Shown piece after piece: positions 19,665-28,768 of a stretch of DNA of 64,000 nt; position 1 is the stretch's first letter, and every line of letters begins with the position of its first letter. The stretch comes from Mycobacterium sp. GA-2829 (GTDB lineage Bacteria > Actinomycetota > Actinomycetes > Mycobacteriales > Mycobacteriaceae): positions 61,875 to 125,874 of the forward strand of contig NZ_LQIT01000010.1 of assembly GCF_001499965.1 (NCBI RefSeq). The letters are read 5' to 3'. The translations under genes and the position numbers were made by a program. The notes under the pieces were generated by a model. That model was not told where the DNA came from and ran no database searches. It saw only the letters and a program-made list of their open reading frames with translations.

Positions 19665-20870
19665 ATGCGAATCCTGTTGGTGGGTGCCGGCGGTGTCGGA
19701 TCGGCCTTCTGCGCGATCGCCGCGCGCCGTGACTTCTTCGAGCAGGTCGTGGTCTGCGATTACGACGGCGACCGGGCGCGGCAGGCCGCCGAGGCGGTCG
19801 CCGACCCGAGGTTCACCTCCGCGCAGGTCGACGCGACGTCCGCGGACGCCGTCGCGGCGCTGGTGCGCGAACACGCGATCACCCACGTGATGAACGCCGT
19901 CGACCCGCGGTTCGTGATGCCGATCTTCGACGGCGCCCTGGCCGGCGGTGCCGACTACCTCGACATGGCGATGAGCCTGTCGCACCGCCACCCCGACCAG
20001 CCCTACGAGCTGACCGGCGTCAAGCTGGGCGACGAGCAGTTCGCCGTCGAGGACCGGTGGCGCGACGCCGGCCGGCTGGCGCTCGTCGGGATCGGCGTCG
20101 AACCCGGTCTGTCGGACGTGTTCGCCCGCTACGCGGCCGACCACCTGTTCTCCGAGATCGACGAACTCGGCACCCGCGACGGATCGAACCTCACCGTGGC
20201 GGGCTACGACTTCGCGCCGTCGTTCTCGATCTGGACCACGATCGAGGAATGCCTCAACCCGCCGGTGATCTGGGAGGCCGAGCGCGGCTGGTTCGTCACC
20301 GAACCGTTCAGTGAGCCGGAGGTGTTCGACTTCCCCGACGGCATCGGCCCGGTGGAGTGCGTCAACGTCGAGCACGAGGAAGTGCTGCTGATGCCGCGTT
20401 GGGTGAAATGCAAACGCGCGACGTTCAAGTACGGTCTGGGCGCCGAGTTCATCGACGTGCTCAAGACGCTCCACAAACTGGGCCTGGACCGTACCGACAA
20501 GGTGAAGGTGGGTTCGGTCGAGGTCTCCCCGCGTGACGTCGTCGCGGCCTGCCTGCCCAACCCCGCGACGTTGGGGGCGAAGATGCGCGGCAAGACCTGC
20601 GCCGGCCTGTGGGTGACGGGCACCGGCAAGGACGGCGAACCGCGCTCGACGTACCTGTACCACGTGGTCGACAACGAGTGGTCGATGGCCGAATACGGTC
20701 ACCAGTGCGTGGTGTGGCAGACCGCGATCAATCCCGTTGTCGCACTGGAACTCCTGGCGAACGGAACCTGGAGCGGTGCCGGTGTCCTCGGTCCCGAGGC
20801 CTTCGACGCGGTGCCGTTCCTGGACCTGCTCACCGAGTACGGCTCCCCCTGGGGCGTGCGCGAACTCTAG
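19665..20870 (+). CDS. Saccharopine dehydrogenase-like oxidoreductase
   Basis: 401-residue NAD(P)-dependent enzyme. The N-terminal Rossmann fold has GAGGVGSAF at about 7-15, and the C-terminal saccharopine-dehydrogenase/carboxynorspermidine-synthase domain includes GIGVEPGLSDVFARYA. The reaction is probably reductive formation or oxidation of a secondary-amine amino acid, but the substrate is unknown. ATG 19665 gives the usual start directly before the glycine loop. The 3' end overlaps the convergent ABC ATPase gene by 4 bp. Confidence 0.85.
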   Translation: MRILLVGAGGVGSAFCAIAARRDFFEQVVVCDYDGDRARQAAEAVADPRFTSAQVDATSADAVAALVREHAITHVMNAVDPRFVMPIFDGALAGGADYLDMAMSLSHRHPDQPYELTGVKLGDEQFAVEDRWRDAGRLALVGIGVEPGLSDVFARYAADHLFSEIDELGTRDGSNLTVAGYDFAPSFSIWTTIEECLNPPVIWEAERGWFVTEPFSEPEVFDFPDGIGPVECVNVEHEEVLLMPRWVKCKRATFKYGLGAEFIDVLKTLHKLGLDRTDKVKVGSVEVSPRDVVAACLPNPATLGAKMRGKTCAGLWVTGTGKDGEPRSTYLYHVVDNEWSMAEYGHQCVVWQTAINPVVALELLANGTWSGAGVLGPEAFDAVPFLDLLTEYGSPWGVREL

Positions 20871-21622
20871 AGCGGGTTGAGGATCCGCTGCAGGAACTGA
20901 CGGGTGCGCTCCTGCTTCGGATCGCCGAGCACCTCGTCGGGCGGCCCCTGCTCGAGGATGACGCCGCGGTCGGTGAACAGCACCTGATTCGACACCTGCC
21001 GCGCGAACTGGATCTCGTGGGTCACGACCACCAGCGTCCAGCCCTCGACGGCGAGGTCCTTGATCACCGAGAGCACCTCGCCGACCAACTCGGGATCCAG
21101 CGCCGAGGTCGGCTCGTCGAACAGGACGACCTTGGGCCGCAACGCAAGTGCCCGTGCGATACCGACGCGCTGCTGCTGCCCACCCGACAGCTCATAGGGA
21201 TACTGATCGCGCTTCTCGGCGAGCCCGACCTGAGTGAGCAACTCCATCGCGTCGGCCTCGGCCTCCTCACGCGGACGCTTCTGCACCACGATCGGACCCT
21301 CGGTGACGTTCTGCAGCACCGTCCTGTGGGGGAAGAGGTTGTGCGCCTGGAAGACGAATCCGCTCTGCATCCGGTAGCGGCGCAGAAGATCCCGCGACAC
21401 CTGACCGCCGAAGTCCACGCTCACGTCACCGATGCACACCGTCCCGGCGTCGGGGACATCCAGCGCGTTGAGCGCGCGCAGCAGCGTGGTCTTCCCCGAA
21501 CCCGACGGTCCGATGATCGTGGTCACCGATCCGGCGGGCACCCGGAACGACACCCCTTTGAGTACCTCGTTGTCGCCGAAGGCCTTGTGCAGCCCCTCGG
21601 CGACCACCCGATCCTCTGTCAT
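20867..21622 (-). CDS. Amino-acid ABC transporter ATPase (polar amino acid type)
   Basis: 251-residue cytoplasmic ATPase of the GlnQ/HisP family. Walker A (GPSGSGKT) is at 38-45, followed by the Q-loop (FQAHNLFPH), the ABC signature LSGGQQQRVG and Walker B VLFDEPTSALD, with the H-loop in VVVTHE. ATG 21622 overlaps the stop of the upstream binding-protein/permease gene. Together the two genes encode a complete importer, with the ATPase acting on the fused permease. Confidence 0.93.
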   Translation of the reverse strand: MTEDRVVAEGLHKAFGDNEVLKGVSFRVPAGSVTTIIGPSGSGKTTLLRALNALDVPDAGTVCIGDVSVDFGGQVSRDLLRRYRMQSGFVFQAHNLFPHRTVLQNVTEGPIVVQKRPREEAEADAMELLTQVGLAEKRDQYPYELSGGQQQRVGIARALALRPKVVLFDEPTSALDPELVGEVLSVIKDLAVEGWTLVVVTHEIQFARQVSNQVLFTDRGVILEQGPPDEVLGDPKQERTRQFLQRILNPL

Positions 21623-23073
21623 CTCGCCACGTACCTTTCCAGCCGGTGTTCGAGGCGGCCCTGACCGAACGACAGCACCAGGCAGATCACCCAGTAGTAC
21701 ACCGCGGCCGTGCCGTACAGCGCGAAGAACTCGAAGGTCGGGGCGGCGACGATCTGCGCCTGCCGCAGCAGTTCGGTCACCAGGATCGTCGACGCCAGTG
21801 AGGTGTCCTTGACCAGGGAGATCAACGTGTTCGACAGCGGTGGGACGGCGACCCGCGCGGCCTGCGGGAGCACGATCCGCCGCAGCGAGGTCGCGTAATT
21901 CATGCCGATGGTCTCGGCGGCCTCCCACTGTCCCTTCGGGATGGACAGGATCGCCGACCGGATGATCTCCGCGGCGTAACCGCCGACGTTGAGCGAGAAC
22001 GCGATGACCGCGGCGGGGAACGGTTCGAAGCGCACCCCGAACTCCGGGAGGGCGAAAAACACGATGAACAACTGGACGAGCAGCGGCGTTCCCCGGATCA
22101 CCGAGATGTAGAACCGGGCGACGTTGCTGAGCACCACATTCGGGGACAGCCGGGCCAACGCGACGCCCAGCGCGATCACTAGACCGATCGCGAAGCTGAT
22201 GACCGTGAGCGGAATCGTCATCGTGAGCGCCGCGCGCGCCAGCGGCCACAGGTTGTCGAGGATCAGCTGCCACGTCGAACGCGGCGCCTGCGCGGACTCC
22301 GGAGCGCCGGACGCATTGGCCTTCAGGTACCTCTGCGAGATCTCCGCCAGCGTTCCGTCGGCGCGCAATTCGTCGAGCGCGCGGTTGAGTTCGGGCAGCA
22401 TGCCGCTGTCCTTGCGCGCGGCGAAACCCTGCTCGCTCCTCTCGCCGGTCTCTGCGGCGATCTTGACAGAGGTGTCGCCGGTCTCGGCGAGATACGCGTA
22501 CACCGCGATGCTGTCGTTGACCGTCGCGTCCACCCGGCCCTGGTTGAGCAGGGTGATGGCTTGGGCGAAACCATCCACCGACTCGACCCGCGCCCCCGCG
22601 TCGCGTGCCACCTGCGCCCAGTTGCTGGTGACGCTCTGCGCGGTGACCTTCCCCTTGAGATCGTCGAGGGACGTGATCGAATCGTCGTCCGCGCGCGTGA
22701 CGATGACGCCCTCGCCGATCGAATACGGTTCGGAGAGGTCGTATTTCGCCTGGCGTTCGGCGTTGATCGTCACCTCGTTGGCGACCACGTCGAAGCGGTC
22801 GGCCTCCAGTGCGGCGAAGATCGCGTCCCACGGTGTCTCGACGAACTCGACCCGCACACCGATCTTGTCGGCCACCGCACGTGCCACGTCGACGTCGTAT
22901 CCGACCAGCTGACCCGAGGGATCGTGATAACTGAACGGGGCGTAGACGCCTTCGGTGCCGACTCGCAGCACACCGGCGGACTTGATCGGTTCGTCGCCGC
23001 CGCCACCGGTCGATCCGCACGACGCCAGGGCAAGGACCGCCACCAGCAGCAGGAGCGCTCGTAGAAACCTCAC
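21619..23073 (-). CDS. Amino-acid ABC transporter binding-protein/permease fusion lipoprotein
   Basis: 484 residues joining two normally separate importer parts. The signal peptide ends in LASC (Cys19), so the N-terminus is lipid-anchored. Residues about 30-265 form an SBP-bac-3 amino-acid-binding domain (GVLRVGTEGVYAPF, GYDVDVARAVAD, DDLKGK). Residues about 280-480 are a GlnP-type permease (VISFAIGLVIALGVA, RGTPLLVQLF, coupling loop EAAETIGM). GTG 23073 is the chosen start. The natural ligand is unknown; glutamine or another polar amino acid is likely by family. Confidence 0.9.
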   Translation of the reverse strand: MRFLRALLLLVAVLALASCGSTGGGGDEPIKSAGVLRVGTEGVYAPFSYHDPSGQLVGYDVDVARAVADKIGVRVEFVETPWDAIFAALEADRFDVVANEVTINAERQAKYDLSEPYSIGEGVIVTRADDDSITSLDDLKGKVTAQSVTSNWAQVARDAGARVESVDGFAQAITLLNQGRVDATVNDSIAVYAYLAETGDTSVKIAAETGERSEQGFAARKDSGMLPELNRALDELRADGTLAEISQRYLKANASGAPESAQAPRSTWQLILDNLWPLARAALTMTIPLTVISFAIGLVIALGVALARLSPNVVLSNVARFYISVIRGTPLLVQLFIVFFALPEFGVRFEPFPAAVIAFSLNVGGYAAEIIRSAILSIPKGQWEAAETIGMNYATSLRRIVLPQAARVAVPPLSNTLISLVKDTSLASTILVTELLRQAQIVAAPTFEFFALYGTAAVYYWVICLVLSFGQGRLEHRLERYVAR

Positions 23074-23083
23074 CCGCCGGACG

Positions 23084-23968
23084 CTAACACTCCGGGCGGT
23101 ATATCCACGGGGTCCGCGGCAACCGGGCCGGGTCGAACCGGTCGAGCAGTTCGTCGAGGCTGTGGGCGGGCCAGCCCAGCGACCTGCTGATCTGGGCGAA
23201 CACCCGCTGCGTGCCGATCTCGGCGAGTGTGACGGCACCGTCGCGTTTGGCCAGCCGGGCGCCGTCCTCATTGAGCACGAGCGGGACGTGGGCGTAGACG
23301 GGTTCGGGGTGGCCCAGCAGCCGGGCCAGGTAGGCCTGCCGCGGTGACGAGCTGAGCAGGTCGTCGCCGCGCACCACCTGGTCGATGCCCGCGGTGGCGT
23401 CGTCCACCACCACGGCGAGGTTGTAGGCGGGCACCCCGTCGCCGCGGCGGACGACGAAGTCGTCGACGATGCCGGTGTAGGTGCCGTGCAGTTGGTCGGT
23501 GACGGTGTAGGTGAACACGTCGGTGCGCAGGCGCAGCGCGGGTGGCCGGCCGGTCTCCGCGCGGCGCGCGGCGCGTTCGGCGTCGGTGAGGTCGCGGCAG
23601 ATGCCGGGGTAGGCGCCTTCCGGTGCATGCGGGGCACGCGGTGCCTGCGCGATGTCCTTTCTGCTGCAATAGCATTCGTAGACCATGCCGTCGGCGACCA
23701 GAGCGTCGACGACGGTGTCGTAGCGTTCGCGGTGCGAGGACTGGTACTCCGCGGGACCGTCCCAGGTGATCCCGAGCGCGGTCAGGTCGGCGAGTTGGCG
23801 CGCGGCGATGTCGGAGTCCGTGCGGTAGTCGAGGTCCTCGACCCGCATCACGAAGCGTCTGCCCGTGGATCGGGCGAAGAGCCAGGCCAGGATGGCGGTG
23901 CGCAGGTTGCCGATGTGCAGATCGGCCGACGGGCTGGGCGCGAATCGGCCTGCGGGGGAGCTGGTCAT
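23084..23968 (-). CDS. gluQ: Glutamyl-Q tRNA(Asp) synthetase
   Basis: Paralogue of glutamyl-tRNA synthetase, 294 residues, lacking the anticodon-binding half. It attaches glutamate to queuosine-34 of tRNA-Asp. The class I signature is HIGN (18-21) and the KMSKS equivalent is LAKRDG (239-244). The zinc ligands match the family: Cys99, Cys101, Tyr120 and Cys124. ATG 23968 overlaps the ligC stop. The presence of tgt 5 kb away supports the queuosine role. Confidence 0.92.
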   Translation of the reverse strand: MTSSPAGRFAPSPSADLHIGNLRTAILAWLFARSTGRRFVMRVEDLDYRTDSDIAARQLADLTALGITWDGPAEYQSSHRERYDTVVDALVADGMVYECYCSRKDIAQAPRAPHAPEGAYPGICRDLTDAERAARRAETGRPPALRLRTDVFTYTVTDQLHGTYTGIVDDFVVRRGDGVPAYNLAVVVDDATAGIDQVVRGDDLLSSSPRQAYLARLLGHPEPVYAHVPLVLNEDGARLAKRDGAVTLAEIGTQRVFAQISRSLGWPAHSLDELLDRFDPARLPRTPWIYRPEC

Positions 23969-25032
23969 GCCCCGAGTCCGGGGACGATGTCGCCGAGCCG
24001 GAACGTGACGGGCTGTTCGAGCTGGGCGTACGTGCAGGAGCGCGGGTCCCGGTCCGGTCGCCACCGGTTGAACTGCGCGGTGTGCCGGAACCGGTGGCCC
24101 TCCATGTGGTCGTAGCGGACCTCGACGACGCGTTCGGGGCGCAGCGGCACGAACGACAGATCCTTGCCCGCGTTCCACCGCGATCCACCGCCGTAGCGGC
24201 GCACGACATCGGGGTCGACGTGGGCCGCCCAGTTCCACGGGTGCTGGTCGAACGAGGTGACCAACGGTTGCAACTCGTCGAACAGCTCCCGGCGCCGCTT
24301 CATCGGGAAGGCGCCGATGACGCCGACCGACGCCAGTTCACCGTCGTCGGTGTAGAGGCCGAGCAGCAGCGAGCCCACCGCGTCGTCACCGGATTTGTGC
24401 AGCCGGTAGCCGGCGACCACACAGTCGGCGGTGCGCTGGTGTTTGACCTTGAACATCACCCGCTTGTCCGGCAGGTACGGCCCGTCGAGCGGTTTGGCGA
24501 TCACCCCGTCCAGCCCGGCGCCCTCGAATTCGTGGAACCAGCGCTGCGCGGTCGCGACGTCGCGGGTGGCGGGCGTGACGTGGAACGTGGGCCCGGACCC
24601 GGCCAGGGCGTCGACCAGCGCGGCCCTGCGTTCGGCGAACGGCCGGGCGGTGTAGTCGTCGTCGCCGAGCGCGAGCAGATCGAAGGCGATGAACGCCGCG
24701 GGCGTCTTATCGGCCAGCATCCGCACCCGCGACGCGGCGGGGTGTAGCCGCAACTGCAGGGCCTCGAAGTCCAGGCCGCGGGCGCCCGCGATGACGATCT
24801 CCCCGTCGATCACACAGCGCGGCGGCAGTTCGGCACGCGCCGCGTCGACGAGTTCGGGGAAGTACCGCGTCATCGGCCGTTCGTTGCGGCTGCCGAGCTC
24901 CACCTCGTCGCCGTCGCGGAACACGATCGACCGGAACCCGTCCCACTTCGGTTCGTACGAGGCGCCGGGCGGGATCTCGCCGACCGATTTGGACAGCATC
25001 GGCGGAATGGGCGGTGAAACGGGCAGTTGCAC
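23965..25032 (-). CDS. ligC: ATP-dependent DNA ligase LigC
   Basis: Nick-sealing ATP-dependent ligase of 355 residues with the minimal two-domain architecture. The adenylation lysine is Lys29 in EPKWDGF (motif I), followed by IDGEIV (motif III), the nucleotide motif [12 protein letters not shown] (motif IV) and KVKH (motif V). The OB domain ends with [17 protein letters not shown]. It is closest by memory to Rv3731. Unlike the second copy at 48285, it has no polymerase gene beside it. It diverges from the GMC gene across operator A. Confidence 0.92.
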   Translation of the reverse strand: MQLPVSPPIPPMLSKSVGEIPPGASYEPKWDGFRSIVFRDGDEVELGSRNERPMTRYFPELVDAARAELPPRCVIDGEIVIAGARGLDFEALQLRLHPAASRVRMLADKTPAAFIAFDLLALGDDDYTARPFAERRAALVDALAGSGPTFHVTPATRDVATAQRWFHEFEGAGLDGVIAKPLDGPYLPDKRVMFKVKHQRTADCVVAGYRLHKSGDDAVGSLLLGLYTDDGELASVGVIGAFPMKRRRELFDELQPLVTSFDQHPWNWAAHVDPDVVRRYGGGSRWNAGKDLSFVPLRPERVVEVRYDHMEGHRFRHTAQFNRWRPDRDPRSCTYAQLEQPVTFRLGDIVPGLGA

Positions 25033-25056
25033 CCTCCCATTGTCGCCGAAGCCGTA

Positions 25057-25072
25057 CTATACGGCCGTACAG
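25057..25072. promoter_or_regulatory. Operator A of the putative TetR regulon
   Basis: CTATACGGCCGTACAG, an imperfect palindrome matching the shared pattern CTrTAC-N4-GTAyAG. It lies in the 58-bp gap between ligC (start 25032, minus) and the GMC oxidoreductase (start 25091, plus). A possible -10 element TACTAT (25055-25060) overlaps it, so binding there would block transcription. Confidence 0.7.
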
Positions 25073-25090
25073 CGCGACGGAGAGGCAACC

Positions 25091-26680
25091 ATGACCGGCT
25101 ACGACTACATCATCACCGGAGCGGGATCGGCGGGTTGCGTGCTGGCCAACCGCTTGTCCGAAGACCCGAAGGTCAGCGTGCTGCTGCTCGAGGCCGGCGG
25201 CGGCGACCGCAGCCCGTGGTTCCACATCCCGAAGGGTGCGGGCAAGGTCTTCGAGTCCGAGAAGTACATGTGGCACTACGAGACCACGCCGTTCGGGCCG
25301 CAACCGCACGTCGAACAGTGGATGCGCGGCAAGGTGCTCGGCGGTTCGAGTGCCATCAACGGCACCCTCTACAACCGCGGCCAGCGCGCCGATTACGACG
25401 GGCTGGAACGCCTCGGCAACAAGGGCTGGGGATGGGACGAGATCCTGCCCATCTTCCGAGGTTTCGAGAACAGCGAGTTCGGGCCGTCCGCCACCCGCGG
25501 CACCGGTGGACCGCTGCACATCTCCGTACCGCGCGATCCGGACCCGTTGTGCGAGGAGATGATCGATGCGGCGACGAGGATCGGAATGACGCGGGTCGAG
25601 GACATCAACGAATCCGACGCCGAACGCATCGGCTACGCCACATCGACGATCCGCAAGGGCCGGCGCGTCAGCGCCGCCACCGCATTCCTCAAGCCGGTAC
25701 TGCGACGTCCGAACCTCACCGTCCGAATGGGTGCGGTCGTCGACCGCGTGCTGCTCGACGGGGACCGTGCGGTGGGCGTGGAGATCGGCTCGGAGCGGGT
25801 GCACGCCCGTCGCGAGGTCATCGTGTCGATGGGCAGCCTGAACTCGCCGAAACTGCTGCAGCTCTCCGGCATCGGACCGCGCGACGTGCTCACGGCCGCG
25901 GGCGTCCCGGTCCGGGCGGAGCGCGAGCGGGTCGGCCATGGTCTGCGCGAACACCGTTGCGCCACCTTGCGATTCGGACTGAAGGATGACCTCGGCTACA
26001 ACAAGTACCTGGCGACCAGCACGGGGCAGGCGCTCACCGGCCTCAAGTACCTGGCCAACCGCAGGGGTCCGCTGGCGGCACCGTCGTTCGACGTCGTCGG
26101 GTTCGTGAAGGCGCAGCCCGACGCCGACCGGCCCGACGGTCAGGTGATGATGGGCCCGTACACGCTGCCGCCCTACAACGTCGGCGAACCGGTCAGCATC
26201 CAGCGCGAACCGGGCGTGTCCTGCCTCGGAATGGTGCTGCGCCCGACGTCGGAGGGCCGACTCGAGATCACCTCGGCGGATCCGGCCGCCACGGTGCGGA
26301 TCGACCCCAACTACCTGCGCAGCGACTACGACCGTGACACCACCGCGAAGCTGCTGCGCAGGATGCGCGCGATCTTCGACCAGTCACCGATCGCCGAACG
26401 CCTCAGCGGCGAAACGTATCCGGGTTCCGGCGTGCAAAGCGACGACGCGCTGGTCGATGCCGCGCTCGACGGCGGGTACTGCGGCTACCACGCGGTCGGC
26501 ACCTGCGCGATGGGGCCCAGCGATCACGACGTCGTCGACAACCAGCTGCGCGTGAGGGGTGTGGACGGGCTGCGGGTAGTCGACTGTTCGGTGCTGCCCA
26601 CCATCGTGGCGGGCAACCTCAACGGGCCCATCATGGCGATGGCCTGGCGCGCAGCGGATTTCATCCTGGACGGCCGCTGA
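25091..26680 (+). CDS. GMC family FAD-dependent oxidoreductase
   Basis: Flavoprotein alcohol dehydrogenase/oxidase of 529 residues, of the choline-dehydrogenase-like group. The FAD-binding GAGSAGCVLA is at residues 10-19, followed by the GMC signature MRGKVLGGSSAING. The second signature GSLNSPKLLQLSGIG is mid-protein. The C-terminal active-site segment has HAVGTCAMG, with the catalytic His, and NLNGPIMAMAWRAAD. The substrate is an unknown primary or secondary alcohol. It is the only gene rightward from operator A and ends 3 bp from a convergent SDR. Confidence 0.9.
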   Translation: MTGYDYIITGAGSAGCVLANRLSEDPKVSVLLLEAGGGDRSPWFHIPKGAGKVFESEKYMWHYETTPFGPQPHVEQWMRGKVLGGSSAINGTLYNRGQRADYDGLERLGNKGWGWDEILPIFRGFENSEFGPSATRGTGGPLHISVPRDPDPLCEEMIDAATRIGMTRVEDINESDAERIGYATSTIRKGRRVSAATAFLKPVLRRPNLTVRMGAVVDRVLLDGDRAVGVEIGSERVHARREVIVSMGSLNSPKLLQLSGIGPRDVLTAAGVPVRAERERVGHGLREHRCATLRFGLKDDLGYNKYLATSTGQALTGLKYLANRRGPLAAPSFDVVGFVKAQPDADRPDGQVMMGPYTLPPYNVGEPVSIQREPGVSCLGMVLRPTSEGRLEITSADPAATVRIDPNYLRSDYDRDTTAKLLRRMRAIFDQSPIAERLSGETYPGSGVQSDDALVDAALDGGYCGYHAVGTCAMGPSDHDVVDNQLRVRGVDGLRVVDCSVLPTIVAGNLNGPIMAMAWRAADFILDGR

Positions 26681-26683
26681 CCC

Positions 26684-27505
26684 CTACATCGCCGCGTGAC
26701 CGGCATCGACGGGTAGCGTCGTGCCGGTGATGTAGCGGGCGCCGTCGCTCACCAGGAACAGCACGGCCGCGGTGACGTCTTCGGCCTCCACGTAGGGAAC
26801 CGGCAGCAGGTTGCCCGACATCGCACTGCCTTCCGGATTGGCGGCGACGACGGCGGCCATGTGCTCGTTGAAGATCATCGGGGTGGCGACGCCGGTCGGG
26901 TGGATCGAGTTGACGCGGATGTGGTGCTGCGCATAGGCGTTGGCGGCCGAGCGCATCAGCCCGACCACGCCGTGTTTGGACGCGGCGTAGGCGAACGTGG
27001 CCGCACTGCCGTCCCCGCCGCGGCCGACCACGCCCTGCATCGAGCTGATCAACACGATCGAGCCACCGGTGCCCCGCCGGATCATCGACGGCGCCGTCGC
27101 GGCGATGGTGTGCCAGACCCCGACGAGGTTGACGTCGACGATGTCGCGGTACAGGCGGGTGTCCGCCGGATCGGGAAGTCCCATCCCCACCACGCCGGCG
27201 TTGGCCACCACGATGTCTAGGTCACCGAATCGTGCGATGCCGCGGTCGATTCCGGCCTGCAGTGCGTCGAGGTCGCGGACGTCGGCGACGACGGTCTCGA
27301 TCCGGCCGCCTACCGCACGCACCTGGTCGGCGGTTTCGGCGAGGTCGGCCTCGGTCGCCAAGGGGTATGGGATCGTATCGATGTCGGCGCAGCGGTCGAC
27401 GGCGATGATGTCGACGCCCTGTTCGGCGAGCGCCACGGCGTGGCTGCGGCCCTGACCCCGTGCGGCTCCGGTGATCACGGCGACGTGGGACATGCTGTTT
27501 GTCAT
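26684..27505 (-). CDS. Mycofactocin-coupled SDR family oxidoreductase
   Basis: 273-residue short-chain dehydrogenase. AVITGAARGQGRSHAV at the N-terminus and the extra acidic insert after strand 2 (VDRCADIDTIPYPLAT) are the marks of the mycofactocin-associated SDR subfamily (TIGR03971), which binds its nicotinamide cofactor tightly and passes electrons to mycofactocin. NAGVVG, Ser and YAASK are intact. ATG 27505 overlaps the P450 stop (ATGA), so it is the second gene of a P450-SDR operon. Likely role: oxidation of the alcohol made by the P450 or a related step. Confidence 0.88.
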   Translation of the reverse strand: MTNSMSHVAVITGAARGQGRSHAVALAEQGVDIIAVDRCADIDTIPYPLATEADLAETADQVRAVGGRIETVVADVRDLDALQAGIDRGIARFGDLDIVVANAGVVGMGLPDPADTRLYRDIVDVNLVGVWHTIAATAPSMIRRGTGGSIVLISSMQGVVGRGGDGSAATFAYAASKHGVVGLMRSAANAYAQHHIRVNSIHPTGVATPMIFNEHMAAVVAANPEGSAMSGNLLPVPYVEAEDVTAAVLFLVSDGARYITGTTLPVDAGHAAM

Positions 27506-28689
27506 CTGACCACCGTAGGCATGCTGTCCCATCCGCGGACGGTCGAGGTCCTCGAGCGGCGGGCGCCGCTGAGGTCGATCTCCCATTCCGGCCAACGCTT
27601 GAGTACCTCTTCGAGCGCCACGCGACCCTCCAGCCGGGCCAGCGGAGCACCGACACAGAAGTGGGCTCCACGGCCGAACGTGAGGTGACCGCCCGGCTTC
27701 CGGTGGATGTCGAACCGGTCGGGATCCTCGAAATGGCGTTCATCGCGGTTGGCTGACGCGAGCATCAGCAGCAGCGGACTTCCTGCCGGCACGACGACGC
27801 CGTGAAACGTCACATCGTCGGATGCGACATAACGCGCGACGTGGGGCCCGGGGGGCTCGTAGCGCAGCAGTTCCTCGATCGCCGTCGGAATCAACGACGG
27901 ATCGGCGGCCAGTTCTTTGCGCTGATCCGGGTGTTCCGCCAGTACCTTGCCCATCCAGCCGAACAGGCGTCCGGTGGTCTCCACGCCCGCGCCGGCGACG
28001 ACGGCGAGGAACACGGTGAGCTCCTGCTTGGTCAGCCTCCGCACCGTGCCGGTCTCGTCCTCGAACTCGACGTTCAGCAGTTCGGTGATCAAATCGTCCG
28101 ACGGGTTCTTGTCCCGCCATTCGATGTACTCGCCGAACATCTCGCCGGTGAAGTAGCGCTCCTTCTTGATCTCCATCGGCTTACCGGGTTCGTTGCGCAG
28201 CACCTCGTTGGCGTGCTCGCGCACCGCCGGTTGTTCGGAATTGGGGATGCCTGCGAGCATGCCGATCGTGCGCATGGGAAGTTCCGCGCCGAGATCCTCG
28301 ACGAAGTCGAACCGCTCGCCACCGACCAGCGGGTCCAGACATGCGACGCAGAAGGCGCGGATTTTGTCCTCGAGCGCGCGCATCTTCTTCGGCGTGAAGG
28401 CGCGGGCGACGATCGCGCGGTGGATGGTGTGCAGTGGCGGGTCCTCGTTGATGAAGATCCCCGGCGGCATCACCGGATCAGTCATCACGACTTCGAGGAT
28501 GTCGCCCTTGGCGGAGCTGAGCCGCTTCGTATCCTTCAGCGCCGCATCCACATCCGCGTACCGGCTCACACCCCAGAAGCCGTGTTCCTCGTTGTGGTAC
28601 ACCGGCTGTTCGTCCCGCAGTCTGCGGTAGGTGGGGTACGGGTCGGCGTCGATGTCGACGTGCCACGGGTCGTAGTACAGATCGCTCAA
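27502..28689 (-). CDS. Cytochrome P450 (paralogue of the one at 34750)
   Basis: 395-residue P450 monooxygenase. Motifs are the I-helix AGAGVETTGR, ExxR (EELLR) and haem loop FGRGAHFCVG with Cys345. There is no Met at the expected N-terminus; TTG 28689 is 7 bp after AGGAG and aligns with the GTG of the paralogue at 34750. The shared openings (LYYDPxHVxIDADPYP) show a recent common origin. It is transcribed leftward from the operator B gap and is coupled to the mycofactocin-type SDR. Confidence 0.92.
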   Translation of the reverse strand: MSDLYYDPWHVDIDADPYPTYRRLRDEQPVYHNEEHGFWGVSRYADVDAALKDTKRLSSAKGDILEVVMTDPVMPPGIFINEDPPLHTIHRAIVARAFTPKKMRALEDKIRAFCVACLDPLVGGERFDFVEDLGAELPMRTIGMLAGIPNSEQPAVREHANEVLRNEPGKPMEIKKERYFTGEMFGEYIEWRDKNPSDDLITELLNVEFEDETGTVRRLTKQELTVFLAVVAGAGVETTGRLFGWMGKVLAEHPDQRKELAADPSLIPTAIEELLRYEPPGPHVARYVASDDVTFHGVVVPAGSPLLLMLASANRDERHFEDPDRFDIHRKPGGHLTFGRGAHFCVGAPLARLEGRVALEEVLKRWPEWEIDLSGARRSRTSTVRGWDSMPTVVR

Positions 28690-28732
28690 CGTGTTCTCCT
28701 CGCCACTCGTTGGTGGGAGCATATAGCCTGTG

Positions 28733-28748
28733 CTATACATCCGTACAG
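28733..28748. promoter_or_regulatory. Operator B of the putative TetR regulon
   Basis: CTATACATCCGTACAG, fitting CTrTAC-N4-GTAyAG. It lies in the 79-bp gap between the leftward P450 (start 28689) and the rightward SDR (start 28769), so one site could control both operons. The SDR ribosome site GAGGAGG lies just to its right. Confidence 0.75.
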
Positions 28749-28768
28749 CGGTGGCGTGAGGAGGCGCG

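Noticed and set aside
20867..23020. A 717-residue ATPase extended far upstream
   Set aside because: The ATPase family starts at ATG 21622. The extension is an off-frame reading of the binding-protein/permease gene.
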